DNA from: Planctomycetota bacterium
GTDB taxonomy: Bacteria > Planctomycetota > UBA8108 > UBA1146 > JAJFFE01
Reading direction: 5' to 3'
Assembly (NCBI GenBank): GCA_020425835.1
Contig: JAGQRC010000060.1
Location: 1 to 10,574 of the forward strand
Length of the DNA stretch: 10,574 nt
Below, one piece after another: positions 1 through 5,832 of the stretch. How positions within the stretch are numbered: position 1 is the first letter of the stretch; every line of letters begins with the position of its first letter. The notes below the pieces were generated by a model. The model was not told where the DNA came from. It saw only the letters and a program-made list of their open reading frames with translations, and made no database searches. A program made the translations under genes and the position numbers.

Positions 1-2
1 CG

Positions 3-209
3 CCGACCGTGAGGCTGGTCTTCCCGGTGGTGGCGTCCCGACTCGACGGTAGCTCTCCGTCGCAACGCGTCCCGGCCGAGAGCTCCAACCCACCGCTGGT
101 CGCTTCGAGCGCGCGGATCCCGAGACCACGCCGCGCGCTCCCGGCCCACCCTCCCGAACCGCCAATGTCCCGAGTCGCGGGTCCTCGGGCGGCGCGTCCT
201 CGCTCCTGA
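3..209 (+). CDS. possible 3' end of a gene entering from the left (doubtful)
   Basis: This frame is open from the left edge and stops at TGA 207-209, giving about 68 residues rich in Pro, Arg and Ser. Over the first 100 bases the third codon positions are much richer in G/C than the first, and the first richer than the second, which is the order expected for a + strand gene in a high-GC genome. The bias fades after about position 100. No domain is recognisable. The opposite strand is also open here (frame running left from about 218), so the strand is not settled and the stretch may be non-coding. Confidence 0.2.
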   Translation, partial: PTVRLVFPVVASRLDGSSPSQRVPAESSNPPLVASSARIPRPRRALPAHPPEPPMSRVAGPRAARPRS

Positions 210-311
210 ACCGTCGCCACGGTGTGACCGGCTCGGTCCTGCTTCCTGTCGACTCGAACCCCGGACCGGCTTCGCGCCGCAGCGAATTCGTTCGGTTCAT
301 CGTTCGGCGCC

Positions 312-342
312 GATCACGACTCGCACTCCGGATCACGACTCG
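312..342. repeat. 12-bp direct repeat pair
   Basis: GATCACGACTCG occurs at 312-323 and again at 331-342, 19 bp apart centre to centre. It lies in an apparently gene-free stretch. The copies are identical, but the function is unknown; a regulator site upstream of the 430-768 transcript is one possibility and local duplication another. Confidence 0.5.
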
Positions 343-397
343 AGATCAACGCGTGAAACGGTTTGCGAACGCGACCGCACGACGTGGGACTTTTTTG

Positions 398-427
398 TTT
401 GGCAACCCCGGGAACCGATCCGATAAT
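398..427 (+). promoter_or_regulatory. weak promoter candidate for the 430-768 transcript
   Basis: GATAAT at 422-427 differs from the TATAAT -10 consensus at one base and lies just upstream of the hairpin-rich region. An AT-rich patch with six T residues (391-396) lies in the -35 area, but no good TTGACA match stands at 16-18 bp; TTTGGC at 398-403 is poor. The T-run could instead be the tail of a weak terminator for something entering from the left. Confidence 0.22.
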
Positions 428-529
428 TGAGACAGAGAAGGCTTTCTCGAACGTTCCCCTCGGGACGCTGAGGGGCGGTAGGCTCGACCGAGGGTGGTCA
501 CGCTCGCGAGTCGAGATTGAGCCTAACCC

Positions 530-541
530 AGAAAGGAGGTG
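530..541 (+). promoter_or_regulatory. exceptionally strong Shine-Dalgarno
   Basis: The bases from 530 read AGAAAGGAGGTGGTC. The usual 3' end of bacterial 16S rRNA, GATCACCUCCUUUCU, would pair with all fifteen, with one G-U pair. Most genes use four to six such pairs. GGAGG ends at 539, leaving 8 nt to the GTG at 548, which is close to optimal spacing. The 16S tail of this organism is not in the window, so the full match is assumed from the usual sequence. Confidence 0.7.
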
Positions 542-547
542 GTCTAA

Positions 548-589
548 GTGCATTACGACTGTGACTCTACGAGGGGGCTGAAGAGCTGA
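548..589 (+). CDS. 13-codon mini-ORF behind a very strong ribosome site
   Basis: GTG at 548 opens a frame encoding MHYDCDSTRGLKS and stops at TGA 587-589. An in-frame TAA directly precedes the GTG, so the frame cannot start earlier. The codons include TCT, AGG and GGG, which are uncommon in a high-GC genome, so it does not look like a normal gene. I do not recognise the peptide. It could be a translated small peptide, a leader peptide whose translation reshapes the surrounding RNA, or a site that only binds or stalls ribosomes. The frame stays open beyond the TGA, but the predicted continuation is not protein-like. The support is the ribosome site and spacing, not similarity. Confidence 0.4.
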   Translation: MHYDCDSTRGLKS

Positions 590-730
590 CCCGGAGGCGT
601 ACAGTCGCGATCCCGGACTCTGGCGGTGCTCGTCACCGCGAGAGAACTTCGATCGCACACTGAGTCTCAGGATTCAGTTGCCTATCCACCCGACGGGGTG
701 AGGCTTCGGCCCACCAATCCCCGTAGACGA

Positions 731-768
731 AGCCCCAGAGCCGACTCGGCTCTGGGGTTTCCTTCTTT
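731..768 (+). terminator. intrinsic terminator
   Basis: CCCCAGAGCCG (733-743) pairs perfectly with CGGCTCTGGGG (747-757) across a three-base ACT loop. The stem can extend through A731/T759-type pairs. It is followed by a pyrimidine tail, TTTCCTTCTTTC. The tail is on the + strand side, so it ends the 430-768 transcript. The hairpin also lies downstream of the - strand protease gene and could act there, but the opposite side has a weaker T tail. Confidence 0.82.
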
Positions 769-825
769 CGAATCACACTCTCGAATCACCGCATCTCGAA
801 TCACCGCATCTCGAATCACGGCGAC
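768..825. repeat. 15-bp tandem repeat, about four units
   Basis: TCGAATCACCGCATC occurs exactly at 781-795 and 796-810. A third unit with changed end follows at 811-825, and a shortened divergent unit precedes at 768-780. All share TCGAATCAC. The array sits between the terminator and the end of the convergent protease gene. No spacers are present. Copy number could vary between strains by slippage. Confidence 0.85.
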
Positions 826-876
826 CGAGATCGATCCGTCCGGTGACGGCGTATCGACCGAGGTGAGGCGCCCCGA

Positions 877-3252
877 TCAGCTGTTGGGCAGCTGCGGAGT
901 ATGCCGGGTCTTCACCCAGTACTCGTGTGCGCGCTCGAGCGCCCGACGCAACAGCGTCCCTTCTTCGTACTCGCCGTCATGGAGCCGACCCGCGGGCACG
1001 CCGGTGAGCGTCTCCAGCGCCTCGTGGACGTTGCGGACCGAGTAGACCGAGAAGCGACCCGCCGCACACGCTTCGACGACATCCTGGCGAAGCATCAAGT
1101 CCCCCGCGTTCGACTGCGGGATGATCACGCCCTGGTCCCCGGTCAGTCCCGCGGCCACGCACGTGTCGAAGAACCCCTCGACCTTTTCGTTCACTCCACC
1201 GATCGCCTGAACTCGACCGTGCTGGTCGATCGCTCCGGTCATGGCGAGCGACTGGCGAATCGGGACGTTGGTCAACGCGCTCAGGAGGCAGCAGATTTCC
1301 GCGCCGGAGGCAGAGTCGCCGTCGATCCCCCCGTAGCTCTGCTCGAACGTCAACGAAGCGCTGAAGGTGAGCGGATGATCGGTGGGGAGCAGATGCCGGA
1401 GAAGGCCCTCGAGGATGTGGAATCCCTTGGTGTGGATCGAGCCGGACATGGATGAGCTGGACTCGATGTCGATCACGCCGGCGTTGCCGGCGCCGATCGT
1501 CGCCGTGATTCGCGCCGGGAATCCGTAGGTGAGAGGTCCCGCCTGGATCACCGCGAGACCGTTGATCTGACCGATCACCGAACCCCGAGTCTCCACCTTG
1601 ATGGTCTCGGAGGAGACGAGTTCCTGGAACCGACGTGACGGGAGACTCCCGCGGTTCTTGGTTCGGGTCACGGCATACTGAACGTCCTCAGCACTCGTGA
1701 GTCCCACGCCCCGCTTGGCCGCGAGGAACGACGCCTCCCGCGCGATGTCGGCAAGTCGGCCGAACCGTGCGGTCAGCTTGTTTTCCCGAGCAGCGATGCG
1801 CGCGCCGTGCTCACAGAGTGCGGCCACCGCGGTTCGGTCGAAATGAAGGAGGCTCTCCTCGTTGGCGATCCGCCCGAGCACTCCGGCATACTGCGCCAGC
1901 CCTGCCTCGTTTCGTTCGATCTCGCTGTCGAAGTCGGCGAGGACCTTGAACAAGTCCTGGAAGTCGGGATCCGACTGGTCGAGCACGTAGTAGAGTCCGC
2001 CGCCACCGAGGAGGATCACGCGGAGGGACAGGGGAATCGGCTCGGGGTTGATCGACGCCATACGAAACGGCCAGCCGAGCTCCGCCGGGATGATCTCGAG
2101 CTTCCCGGTTCGAAGAGTGCGGATCAGCACCTTCCACGATCCGGGCTCCGACAGCAGGTCATTGGCGTCGAGGATCAGATAGCCACCATCGGCTCGCAAC
2201 AGCGATCCCGCGCGAATGCGGCTGTAGTCGGTGACCGCGGCGTTGTTCTCGCTCGAGAACTCGGGGTCCACCGTTCCCAGAAGGTTGACGAGTGTCGGCG
2301 TGTTCTCGACGACGATCGGGCAGCCACCGTCGACGTCCCGTTCGGAGATGATGTTGACGCCGTAGCGCCGAGCGGGGTCGAACTCCTCGCTCGTCCCGAG
2401 CCGATCGACGACGTCCTCGACCAGCTCATCGAGATGGCGTTCGACCGCCTCGCTCGGGTGTTGCGCGCGGACCGGGCGCAGCGCATCGCGAAGGAGTCGG
2501 CGAGCCGTCGTCTCGATCAGCTCCTGGATCGCGGCGGCGCCCTTCCGGTAGATCTCGCTCACCTTGGCGGTGGTCTCCTCGAGCTTCGAGCGGAACTCAT
2601 CGACCTTCGCCTCGTACTCCTCGAGGGCGGCGGCGGGCGCGGCACCCTGCGCGACCAACGCCTCGAGCTGGTCCGGAGGGATCGGCTTGTCCTCGTGCCG
2701 GGGGAAGATCGCGGTCTGCGTCACGTTCCCCACCTGCATCGACACCAGCGCGAGACCGGCCTGTTTGAGTTGCTCCTCGAGCGGTGCGGAGTGCTCCTTG
2801 GCGCGCTCCTGGATCTGCTCCTGCAGCTTGCGACGGCTCTCTCGCAGCGACTCGTCGTTCATCGCTTCCGGAAGCCCCGAGGCGATGAACTCGGCGAGAT
2901 CGCGAAGACGTCGACGGAACTCGCGCGCGGTTCCAGGAGGGAGTGTCAGGAGACGGGGGCGGTCCGGCTGTTTGAAGTTGTGGACGTAGCAGCGATCGCT
3001 CTGGATCCGACACAGGGGACGGAGCTCGTCGAGCAGCCGACGAACCATGGTCATGCGTCCCGTCCCCCGGAGTCCGCGCACGAAGATGTTCTGTCCCGGA
3101 GCATCGCACTCGAGACCGAACTTCAGCGCCTCGAGTGCCGAGGACTGACCGACGACGCCGGCGATCGGTGCGACCTCTGCGGTCGACTCGAACGAGAAGT
3201 GGTCGGGGCTGCAGCGCCAGCGGAGCGCGTCGGCGGGAAGCGGATCGATCAC
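877..3252 (-). CDS. Lon-like ATP-dependent protease (AAA_32 type, S16 family)
   Basis: The product is a probable cytoplasmic serine protease of 791 residues that couples an ATPase-type ring to degradation of unfolded or specific proteins. Residues 1-110 hold a nucleotide-binding segment with GLRGTGRMT (60-68), where Arg66 replaces the Walker A Lys. Residues 130-260 form a charged helical, coiled-coil-like insert. GGYLILDAND (356-365) is a Walker-B-like strand and R447 a possible arginine finger. The Lon protease domain spans about 545-755, with Ser647 in GDSAS and Lys690 in VNEK. Their spacing of 43 equals that of the E. coli Lon pair (Ser679 and Lys722). There is no LonA N-terminal substrate domain. 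The GTG at 3250-3252 was chosen because GGAGGA stands just upstream and the family-like sequence begins there; the frame runs upstream to 3513 but that part is low-complexity. Arg in Walker A is, from memory, usual in this subfamily (E. coli YcbZ group), so nucleotide use is uncertain. Confidence 0.94.
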   Translation of the reverse strand: MIDPLPADALRWRCSPDHFSFESTAEVAPIAGVVGQSSALEALKFGLECDAPGQNIFVRGLRGTGRMTMVRRLLDELRPLCRIQSDRCYVHNFKQPDRPRLLTLPPGTAREFRRRLRDLAEFIASGLPEAMNDESLRESRRKLQEQIQERAKEHSAPLEEQLKQAGLALVSMQVGNVTQTAIFPRHEDKPIPPDQLEALVAQGAAPAAALEEYEAKVDEFRSKLEETTAKVSEIYRKGAAAIQELIETTARRLLRDALRPVRAQHPSEAVERHLDELVEDVVDRLGTSEEFDPARRYGVNIISERDVDGGCPIVVENTPTLVNLLGTVDPEFSSENNAAVTDYSRIRAGSLLRADGGYLILDANDLLSEPGSWKVLIRTLRTGKLEIIPAELGWPFRMASINPEPIPLSLRVILLGGGGLYYVLDQSDPDFQDLFKVLADFDSEIERNEAGLAQYAGVLGRIANEESLLHFDRTAVAALCEHGARIAARENKLTARFGRLADIAREASFLAAKRGVGLTSAEDVQYAVTRTKNRGSLPSRRFQELVSSETIKVETRGSVIGQINGLAVIQAGPLTYGFPARITATIGAGNAGVIDIESSSSMSGSIHTKGFHILEGLLRHLLPTDHPLTFSASLTFEQSYGGIDGDSASGAEICCLLSALTNVPIRQSLAMTGAIDQHGRVQAIGGVNEKVEGFFDTCVAAGLTGDQGVIIPQSNAGDLMLRQDVVEACAAGRFSVYSVRNVHEALETLTGVPAGRLHDGEYEEGTLLRRALERAHEYWVKTRHTPQLPNS

Positions 3253-3255
3253 GGA

Positions 3256-3262
3256 TCCTCCT
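3256..3262 (-). promoter_or_regulatory. ribosome site fixing the protease start
   Basis: On the - strand, AGGAGGA lies 3-4 nt before GTG 3252. It decides between this start and the longer frame that reaches 3513. I see no convincing - strand promoter between here and 3533. Confidence 0.6.
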
Positions 3263-3369
3263 CGAATCCAGGGATGGTGAAGTGTTCCCGATCCTGCACC
3301 AACTCGACCGCGTCGTCCACTGACCCGGATGAGTGCCCTCGTCGTGTCTGCTCCGAGCGGCGGCCAATG

Positions 3370-3398
3370 TGGACGGTCTGCCGAGGTCCCGATAGAAT
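3370..3398 (+). promoter_or_regulatory. sigma70-type promoter candidate for the + strand gene series
   Basis: TGGACG (3370-3375, four of six matches to TTGACA) and TAGAAT (3393-3398, five of six matches to TATAAT) are exactly 17 bp apart. Transcription would begin near 3405 and leave a leader of about 130 nt before the ATG at 3534. It lies in the divergent intergenic region between the Lon-like protease and the cyclic-nucleotide-binding gene. Confidence 0.42.
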
Positions 3399-3438
3399 CC
3401 GCGGGTCTCACCCGGGCCGAGCCCGATCCGTCGTGCGA

Positions 3439-3451
3439 GCAGGACTCCTGC
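3439..3451. other. perfect 13-bp palindrome in the leader (possible operator)
   Basis: GCAGGACTCCTGC is symmetric about its central C. It lies about 35 bp after the predicted transcription start and 80 bp before the ATG at 3534. It could be a site for a dimeric regulator or a small mRNA hairpin. One palindrome of this length is not strong evidence. Confidence 0.25.
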
Positions 3452-3533
3452 GGGGCCGTGGTGGGGGAGAAGCGAACATCTCGGAGATCGTGCGCTGGGG
3501 ATTCGACTCGCACCGAAGGTGGGACCCGTACCG

Positions 3534-3971
3534 ATGAACGTCGACACCGAACGTTTCAGCACCGTGCCGCTGTTCGAGGGACTCAAGCACAACGAGATCG
3601 CGGACTTGCTCCGGATCTCGGAGGACGTCGTCGCCAAGGAGGGGGACGAGATCGTCCGCCAGGGCGATTCCGGCGATGCCTTCTACATCATCGGTGCCGG
3701 CACGTTCGAGGTCCTGAAGAGCGGCAACCGTGCGGAGGTTCTCGCCCGTCTCGAGGATCTCTCGTACTTCGGTGAGATGTCCCTCGTCAGCGACGACCAG
3801 CGCAGCGCATCCGTGATCTGTGTTGCGGAGGGGCGACTGAAACGGTTCCCCAAGGAGCGATTCCGAGCGCTTCTCGAGCAGGGCGACCTCACAGCCTACC
3901 GAGTCGTGCTGAACATGTGTCGGATCCTCGCGCAACGGCTCGCCCGAGCCGACGAGCGCCGAGTCTCGTGA
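3534..3971 (+). CDS. stand-alone cyclic-nucleotide-binding (CNB) domain protein
   Basis: This 145-residue protein is essentially one CNB (cAMP/cGMP receptor) domain. Residues 10-60 form the first part of the beta roll (VPLFEGL, GDEIVRQGDSGDAFYII). The phosphate-binding cassette spans about 79-93, with FGE (79-81) and RSAS (90-93). The Glu and Arg that contact ribose and cyclic phosphate in the family are both present, so binding is plausible. A C-helix-like tail follows (118-140). There is no helix-turn-helix, kinase, channel or transmembrane part, so it is unlike CRP; it must act through a partner or as a buffer. ATG 3534 was chosen because AAGGTGGG lies about 10 nt upstream; a GTG five codons earlier is in frame but overlaps that site. 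It is first in the + strand series, 50 bp before the MBL-fold gene, suggesting the partner may be encoded next door. Confidence 0.9.
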   Translation: MNVDTERFSTVPLFEGLKHNEIADLLRISEDVVAKEGDEIVRQGDSGDAFYIIGAGTFEVLKSGNRAEVLARLEDLSYFGEMSLVSDDQRSASVICVAEGRLKRFPKERFRALLEQGDLTAYRVVLNMCRILAQRLARADERRVS

Positions 3972-4021
3972 GGCGCTCGTTCCCGTTCCGTTCGAGCCCT
4001 CGACGGAGGAAATGACGGCGA

Positions 4022-4813
4022 GTGCGATTCCAGCTGCTTCCCTCGACGTTTCGCGTCGCGAGCCCCGAGCCGACGTCACCGGCGGACCCGCAGTTCCTCA
4101 CGAGCTTCCTCGTCGATGATGAGGTCGTGATCGATGCGGGATCGATCGGCTTCGCACCACTCGAGATCCAGCGCCGAGTCCGACACCTCTTCCTGTCGCA
4201 CTCGCACATGGATCACGTCGCCTCGCTACCGTTGTTCCTCGAGAACGTCTACACGTTCGACGACGAGGCGGTCACCGTCTACGCTTCGAGGGACGTCATC
4301 GAGTGTCTGGAAACGCATCTCTTCAACGATCGTATCTGGCCCGATTTCATCGCGTTGTCGGCGGCCGCGCCGCCCTTCCTGCACGTCCGAGTCGTGGCCG
4401 ACGGCGAAGCGATCGCGGTCGGCGAGGTCACCGTGACGCCGATTCGAGTCGACCACGTCGTGGAGACCTTCGGCTTCGTGATCGACGGCCCGGAGGCGTC
4501 GATCGCCGTCGCCTCGGACACGGGGCCGACGGAACAGCTCTGGAGAGTCGCGGCCTCGCGACCTCATCTCGAAGCGGTGTTCCTCGAGTGCTCGTTCCCG
4601 GAGTCGATGCGCTGGCTCGCCGACGAGGCGCAGCATCTCACGCCCGCGAAGTACGCCGCGGAGATCCGCAAGATCGGTCGCCCGGTCAAGAACTACGCTC
4701 TCCACATCAAGCCCGGAACCCGCGACGAAGTGATCGCCGAGCTCGAGGCCGAGGCGCTCCCCGGATTCGAGGTGGGCGAACCGGGGCGCGACTACCGATT
4801 CCCCGCACGCTGA
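4022..4813 (+). CDS. MBL-fold metallohydrolase, class II cyclic-nucleotide phosphodiesterase-like
   Basis: This 263-residue metallo-beta-lactamase-fold hydrolase carries the metal site HSHMDH (60-65). Further probable ligands are His145 (RVDH), Asp166 (ASDTG) and His228 (ALHIKP), with His205 possible. A short strand region (26-40) precedes the first motif, as in RNase Z-like and class II 3',5'-cyclic nucleotide phosphodiesterase proteins. The stretch HSHMDHVASLP resembles the class II signature (HxHLDH followed by small and hydrophobic residues) but does not match it fully. Cyclic-nucleotide hydrolysis is inferred from this and from the CNB gene 50 bp upstream; RNase Z-like or other phosphodiester activity is the alternative. 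GTG 4022 was chosen because an in-frame TGA lies nine bases upstream and GGAGGA stands 11 nt before it. Its stop overlaps the apaH start by one base, so the two are probably translationally coupled. Confidence 0.88.
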   Translation: MRFQLLPSTFRVASPEPTSPADPQFLTSFLVDDEVVIDAGSIGFAPLEIQRRVRHLFLSHSHMDHVASLPLFLENVYTFDDEAVTVYASRDVIECLETHLFNDRIWPDFIALSAAAPPFLHVRVVADGEAIAVGEVTVTPIRVDHVVETFGFVIDGPEASIAVASDTGPTEQLWRVAASRPHLEAVFLECSFPESMRWLADEAQHLTPAKYAAEIRKIGRPVKNYALHIKPGTRDEVIAELEAEALPGFEVGEPGRDYRFPAR

Positions 4814-5583
4814 TGGCGACCTACGTCATCGGAGACGTGCACGGCTGCGTGCGCACCCTCGAGGCGTTGGTCGCGAGCTTCGGACACGATCCGACGATCG
4901 ACCGTCTCTGGTTCACGGGGGACCTCGTCAATCGCGGCCCGGGCTCGCTCGAGGTGTTGCGATGGGTCCGCGGTCTGGGCGAGCGCGCAACGGCGGTACT
5001 CGGGAACCACGATCTCCATCTGCTCTCGGTCTCGCTCGGCGTGCGGGCGGCTCGCCGCAAGGACACCTTCCAACCGATTCTCGCGGCCCCCGATCGGGAC
5101 GAGCTCCTCGACTGGCTGCGTCAGCGGCCGGTGATGGTCCGAGACGATGATTGGCTTCTCGTGCACGCCGGGCTTCGTCCGGACTGGAGTGTCGCGAGAG
5201 CGGAACAGTTGGCACGCGATGCGGAGCGTGCGCTGCGCGATGCGCCGATCCAGATCCTGCGCCAGATGTACCGCGAGGGAGAGTCGCCTGCGCCGGTGGC
5301 CCGGGCGCTCCGGATCCTGGTGTCGATTCGGACCTGCGATTCGCGTGGCGTTCCCGACTTCTCGTACACCGGACCCCCCGGTGACGCACCGGGCCGGCTC
5401 CGTCCCTGGTACGAGTTCCGGAGCGCCGACGACGTGCGCATCGTCTTCGGTCACTGGGCGGCGCTGGGTCTCCACCTCGACCGGGTGATCGGACTGGACA
5501 CCGGCTGCGCCTGGGGTGGGAAGCTGACCGCGATGCGTCTCGACGACGAGCAGATCTTCCAGGTGCCCCGAATCGATGCCTGA
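4813..5583 (+). CDS. apaH: symmetrical bis(5'-nucleosyl)-tetraphosphatase (Ap4A hydrolase)
   Basis: ApaH cleaves diadenosine tetraphosphate to two ADP in the cytoplasm and limits Np4N alarmones and, in E. coli, Np4 caps on RNA. The 256-residue protein closely follows E. coli ApaH (about 280 residues) as I recall it. Metallophosphatase motifs are GDVHG (7-11), GDLVNRGPGS (36-45), LGNHDLHLL (63-71), VHAG (117-120), FGHWA (212-216) and LDTGCAWGG (228-236). It lacks the short E. coli C-terminal tail. The ATG at 4813 overlaps the stop of the preceding gene (TGATG), and the first residues MATYVIGDVHG match the E. coli start, so the start is well supported. The same frame is open far upstream inside the MBL-fold gene, but that part is a shadow. 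Confidence 0.95.
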   Translation: MATYVIGDVHGCVRTLEALVASFGHDPTIDRLWFTGDLVNRGPGSLEVLRWVRGLGERATAVLGNHDLHLLSVSLGVRAARRKDTFQPILAAPDRDELLDWLRQRPVMVRDDDWLLVHAGLRPDWSVARAEQLARDAERALRDAPIQILRQMYREGESPAPVARALRILVSIRTCDSRGVPDFSYTGPPGDAPGRLRPWYEFRSADDVRIVFGHWAALGLHLDRVIGLDTGCAWGGKLTAMRLDDEQIFQVPRIDA

Positions 5584-5591
5584 CGCCCTCA

Positions 5592-5760
5592 CCTAGGAGT
5601 CCGTTGAAAAACTGCTTTCGTGCAGAGAGTTCGAGATTCCGAGGCCGGTGCTTCCGACGAAACGCAGGCGTATTGGTGGATACGTCGAGTTTCGGCGGGA
5701 GTGCTGGCCGACGGAAGCTCGGGCTCTCGGCCGGAATGGGTTTTTCAACGGGCTCCTAGG
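5592..5760 (+). mobile_element. 169-bp near-complete palindrome, MITE-like, with CTAG flanks
   Basis: The ends are inverted repeats with 19 of 20 matches: CCTAGGAGTCCGTTGAAAAA at 5592-5611 and its complement at 5741-5760. CTAG at 5593-5596 and 5756-5759 could be a 4-bp target duplication around a 159-bp element. Pairing continues inward almost without break: 5625-5641 with 5712-5728, 5643-5663 with 5689-5709, and 5669-5673 with 5680-5684, closing on a TGGTGG loop (5674-5679). No transposase or ORF lies inside, so an element of this kind would need enzymes supplied elsewhere. Ends containing GTTGAAAAA are seen in several insertion-sequence families, but I cannot name this one. As + strand RNA it would form one long hairpin between apaH and the FUN14 gene. 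Confidence 0.78.
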
Positions 5761-5832
5761 GTGCGGAGATCGACTCGACTCCGAGGGCCCCGCAGTTCAT
5801 CGTTGTCGACGACTCGGCCGCAGGAGGAAACC

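Larger units (their letters stand above)
430..768 (+). ncRNA. putative structured RNA transcription unit, family not recognised
   Basis: This gene-free stretch holds a series of hairpins on the + strand and ends in an intrinsic terminator. Stems found by hand pairing are: CCCCTC/GAGGGG (456-461 with 470-475); CTCGAC/GTCGAG (483-488 with 510-515), with GGCTC/GAGCC (481-485 with 519-523) as an alternative; CTCT/AGAG plus GCGGTG/CACCGC around one G-G mismatch (618-644); ACTGA/TCAGT (659-663 with 674-678); GGTG/CACC plus GGC/GCC closed by a UUCG tetraloop (about 698-716); and the terminator at 731-768. Between the second and third stems lie a very strong Shine-Dalgarno and a 13-codon ORF. I see no hallmark of tmRNA, RNase P RNA, SRP RNA or a common riboswitch. 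No + strand gene follows the terminator, so it is not an ordinary leader of a downstream gene. It may be a dual-function small RNA. Confidence 0.4.

Noticed and set aside
430..768. tmRNA, RNase P RNA, SRP RNA or a known riboswitch
   Set aside because: None of their hallmark conserved segments is visible, and no + strand gene follows for a riboswitch to control.
548..768. Leader peptide and attenuator for the Lon-like gene
   Set aside because: The Lon-like gene is on the opposite strand and its 3' end faces this unit, so the hairpins cannot control its transcription start.
768..825. CRISPR-like array
   Set aside because: Units are 15 bp and directly adjacent without spacers, with no cas genes nearby.
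3253..3513. N-terminal extension of 87 residues for the Lon-like protease
   Set aside because: No ribosome site at the far start. The added residues look like translated intergenic DNA, and a good GGAGGA lies just before GTG 3252.
1807..3537. 576-codon open frame on the + strand opposite the Lon-like gene
   Set aside because: It is antisense to a well-supported protease gene and its wobble positions mirror that gene's codon bias. The translation is rich in Arg, Glu and Leu without any domain.
2597..3637. 346-codon frame on the - strand crossing the protease start and the CNB gene
   Set aside because: Shifted-frame shadow of the protease gene that also runs antisense through the CNB gene; Arg/Ser-rich with no domain.
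5592..5760. Intrinsic terminator after apaH
   Set aside because: The T-run (5741-5745) lies inside the pairing arm and not after a short GC stem, so it is not terminator-like; pairing over the whole length fits a hairpin element better.
5620..5832. Upstream extension of the FUN14 gene through the palindrome
   Set aside because: The extension would translate most of the hairpin element. ATG 5833 has a strong AGGAGGA site and the membrane protein begins naturally there.
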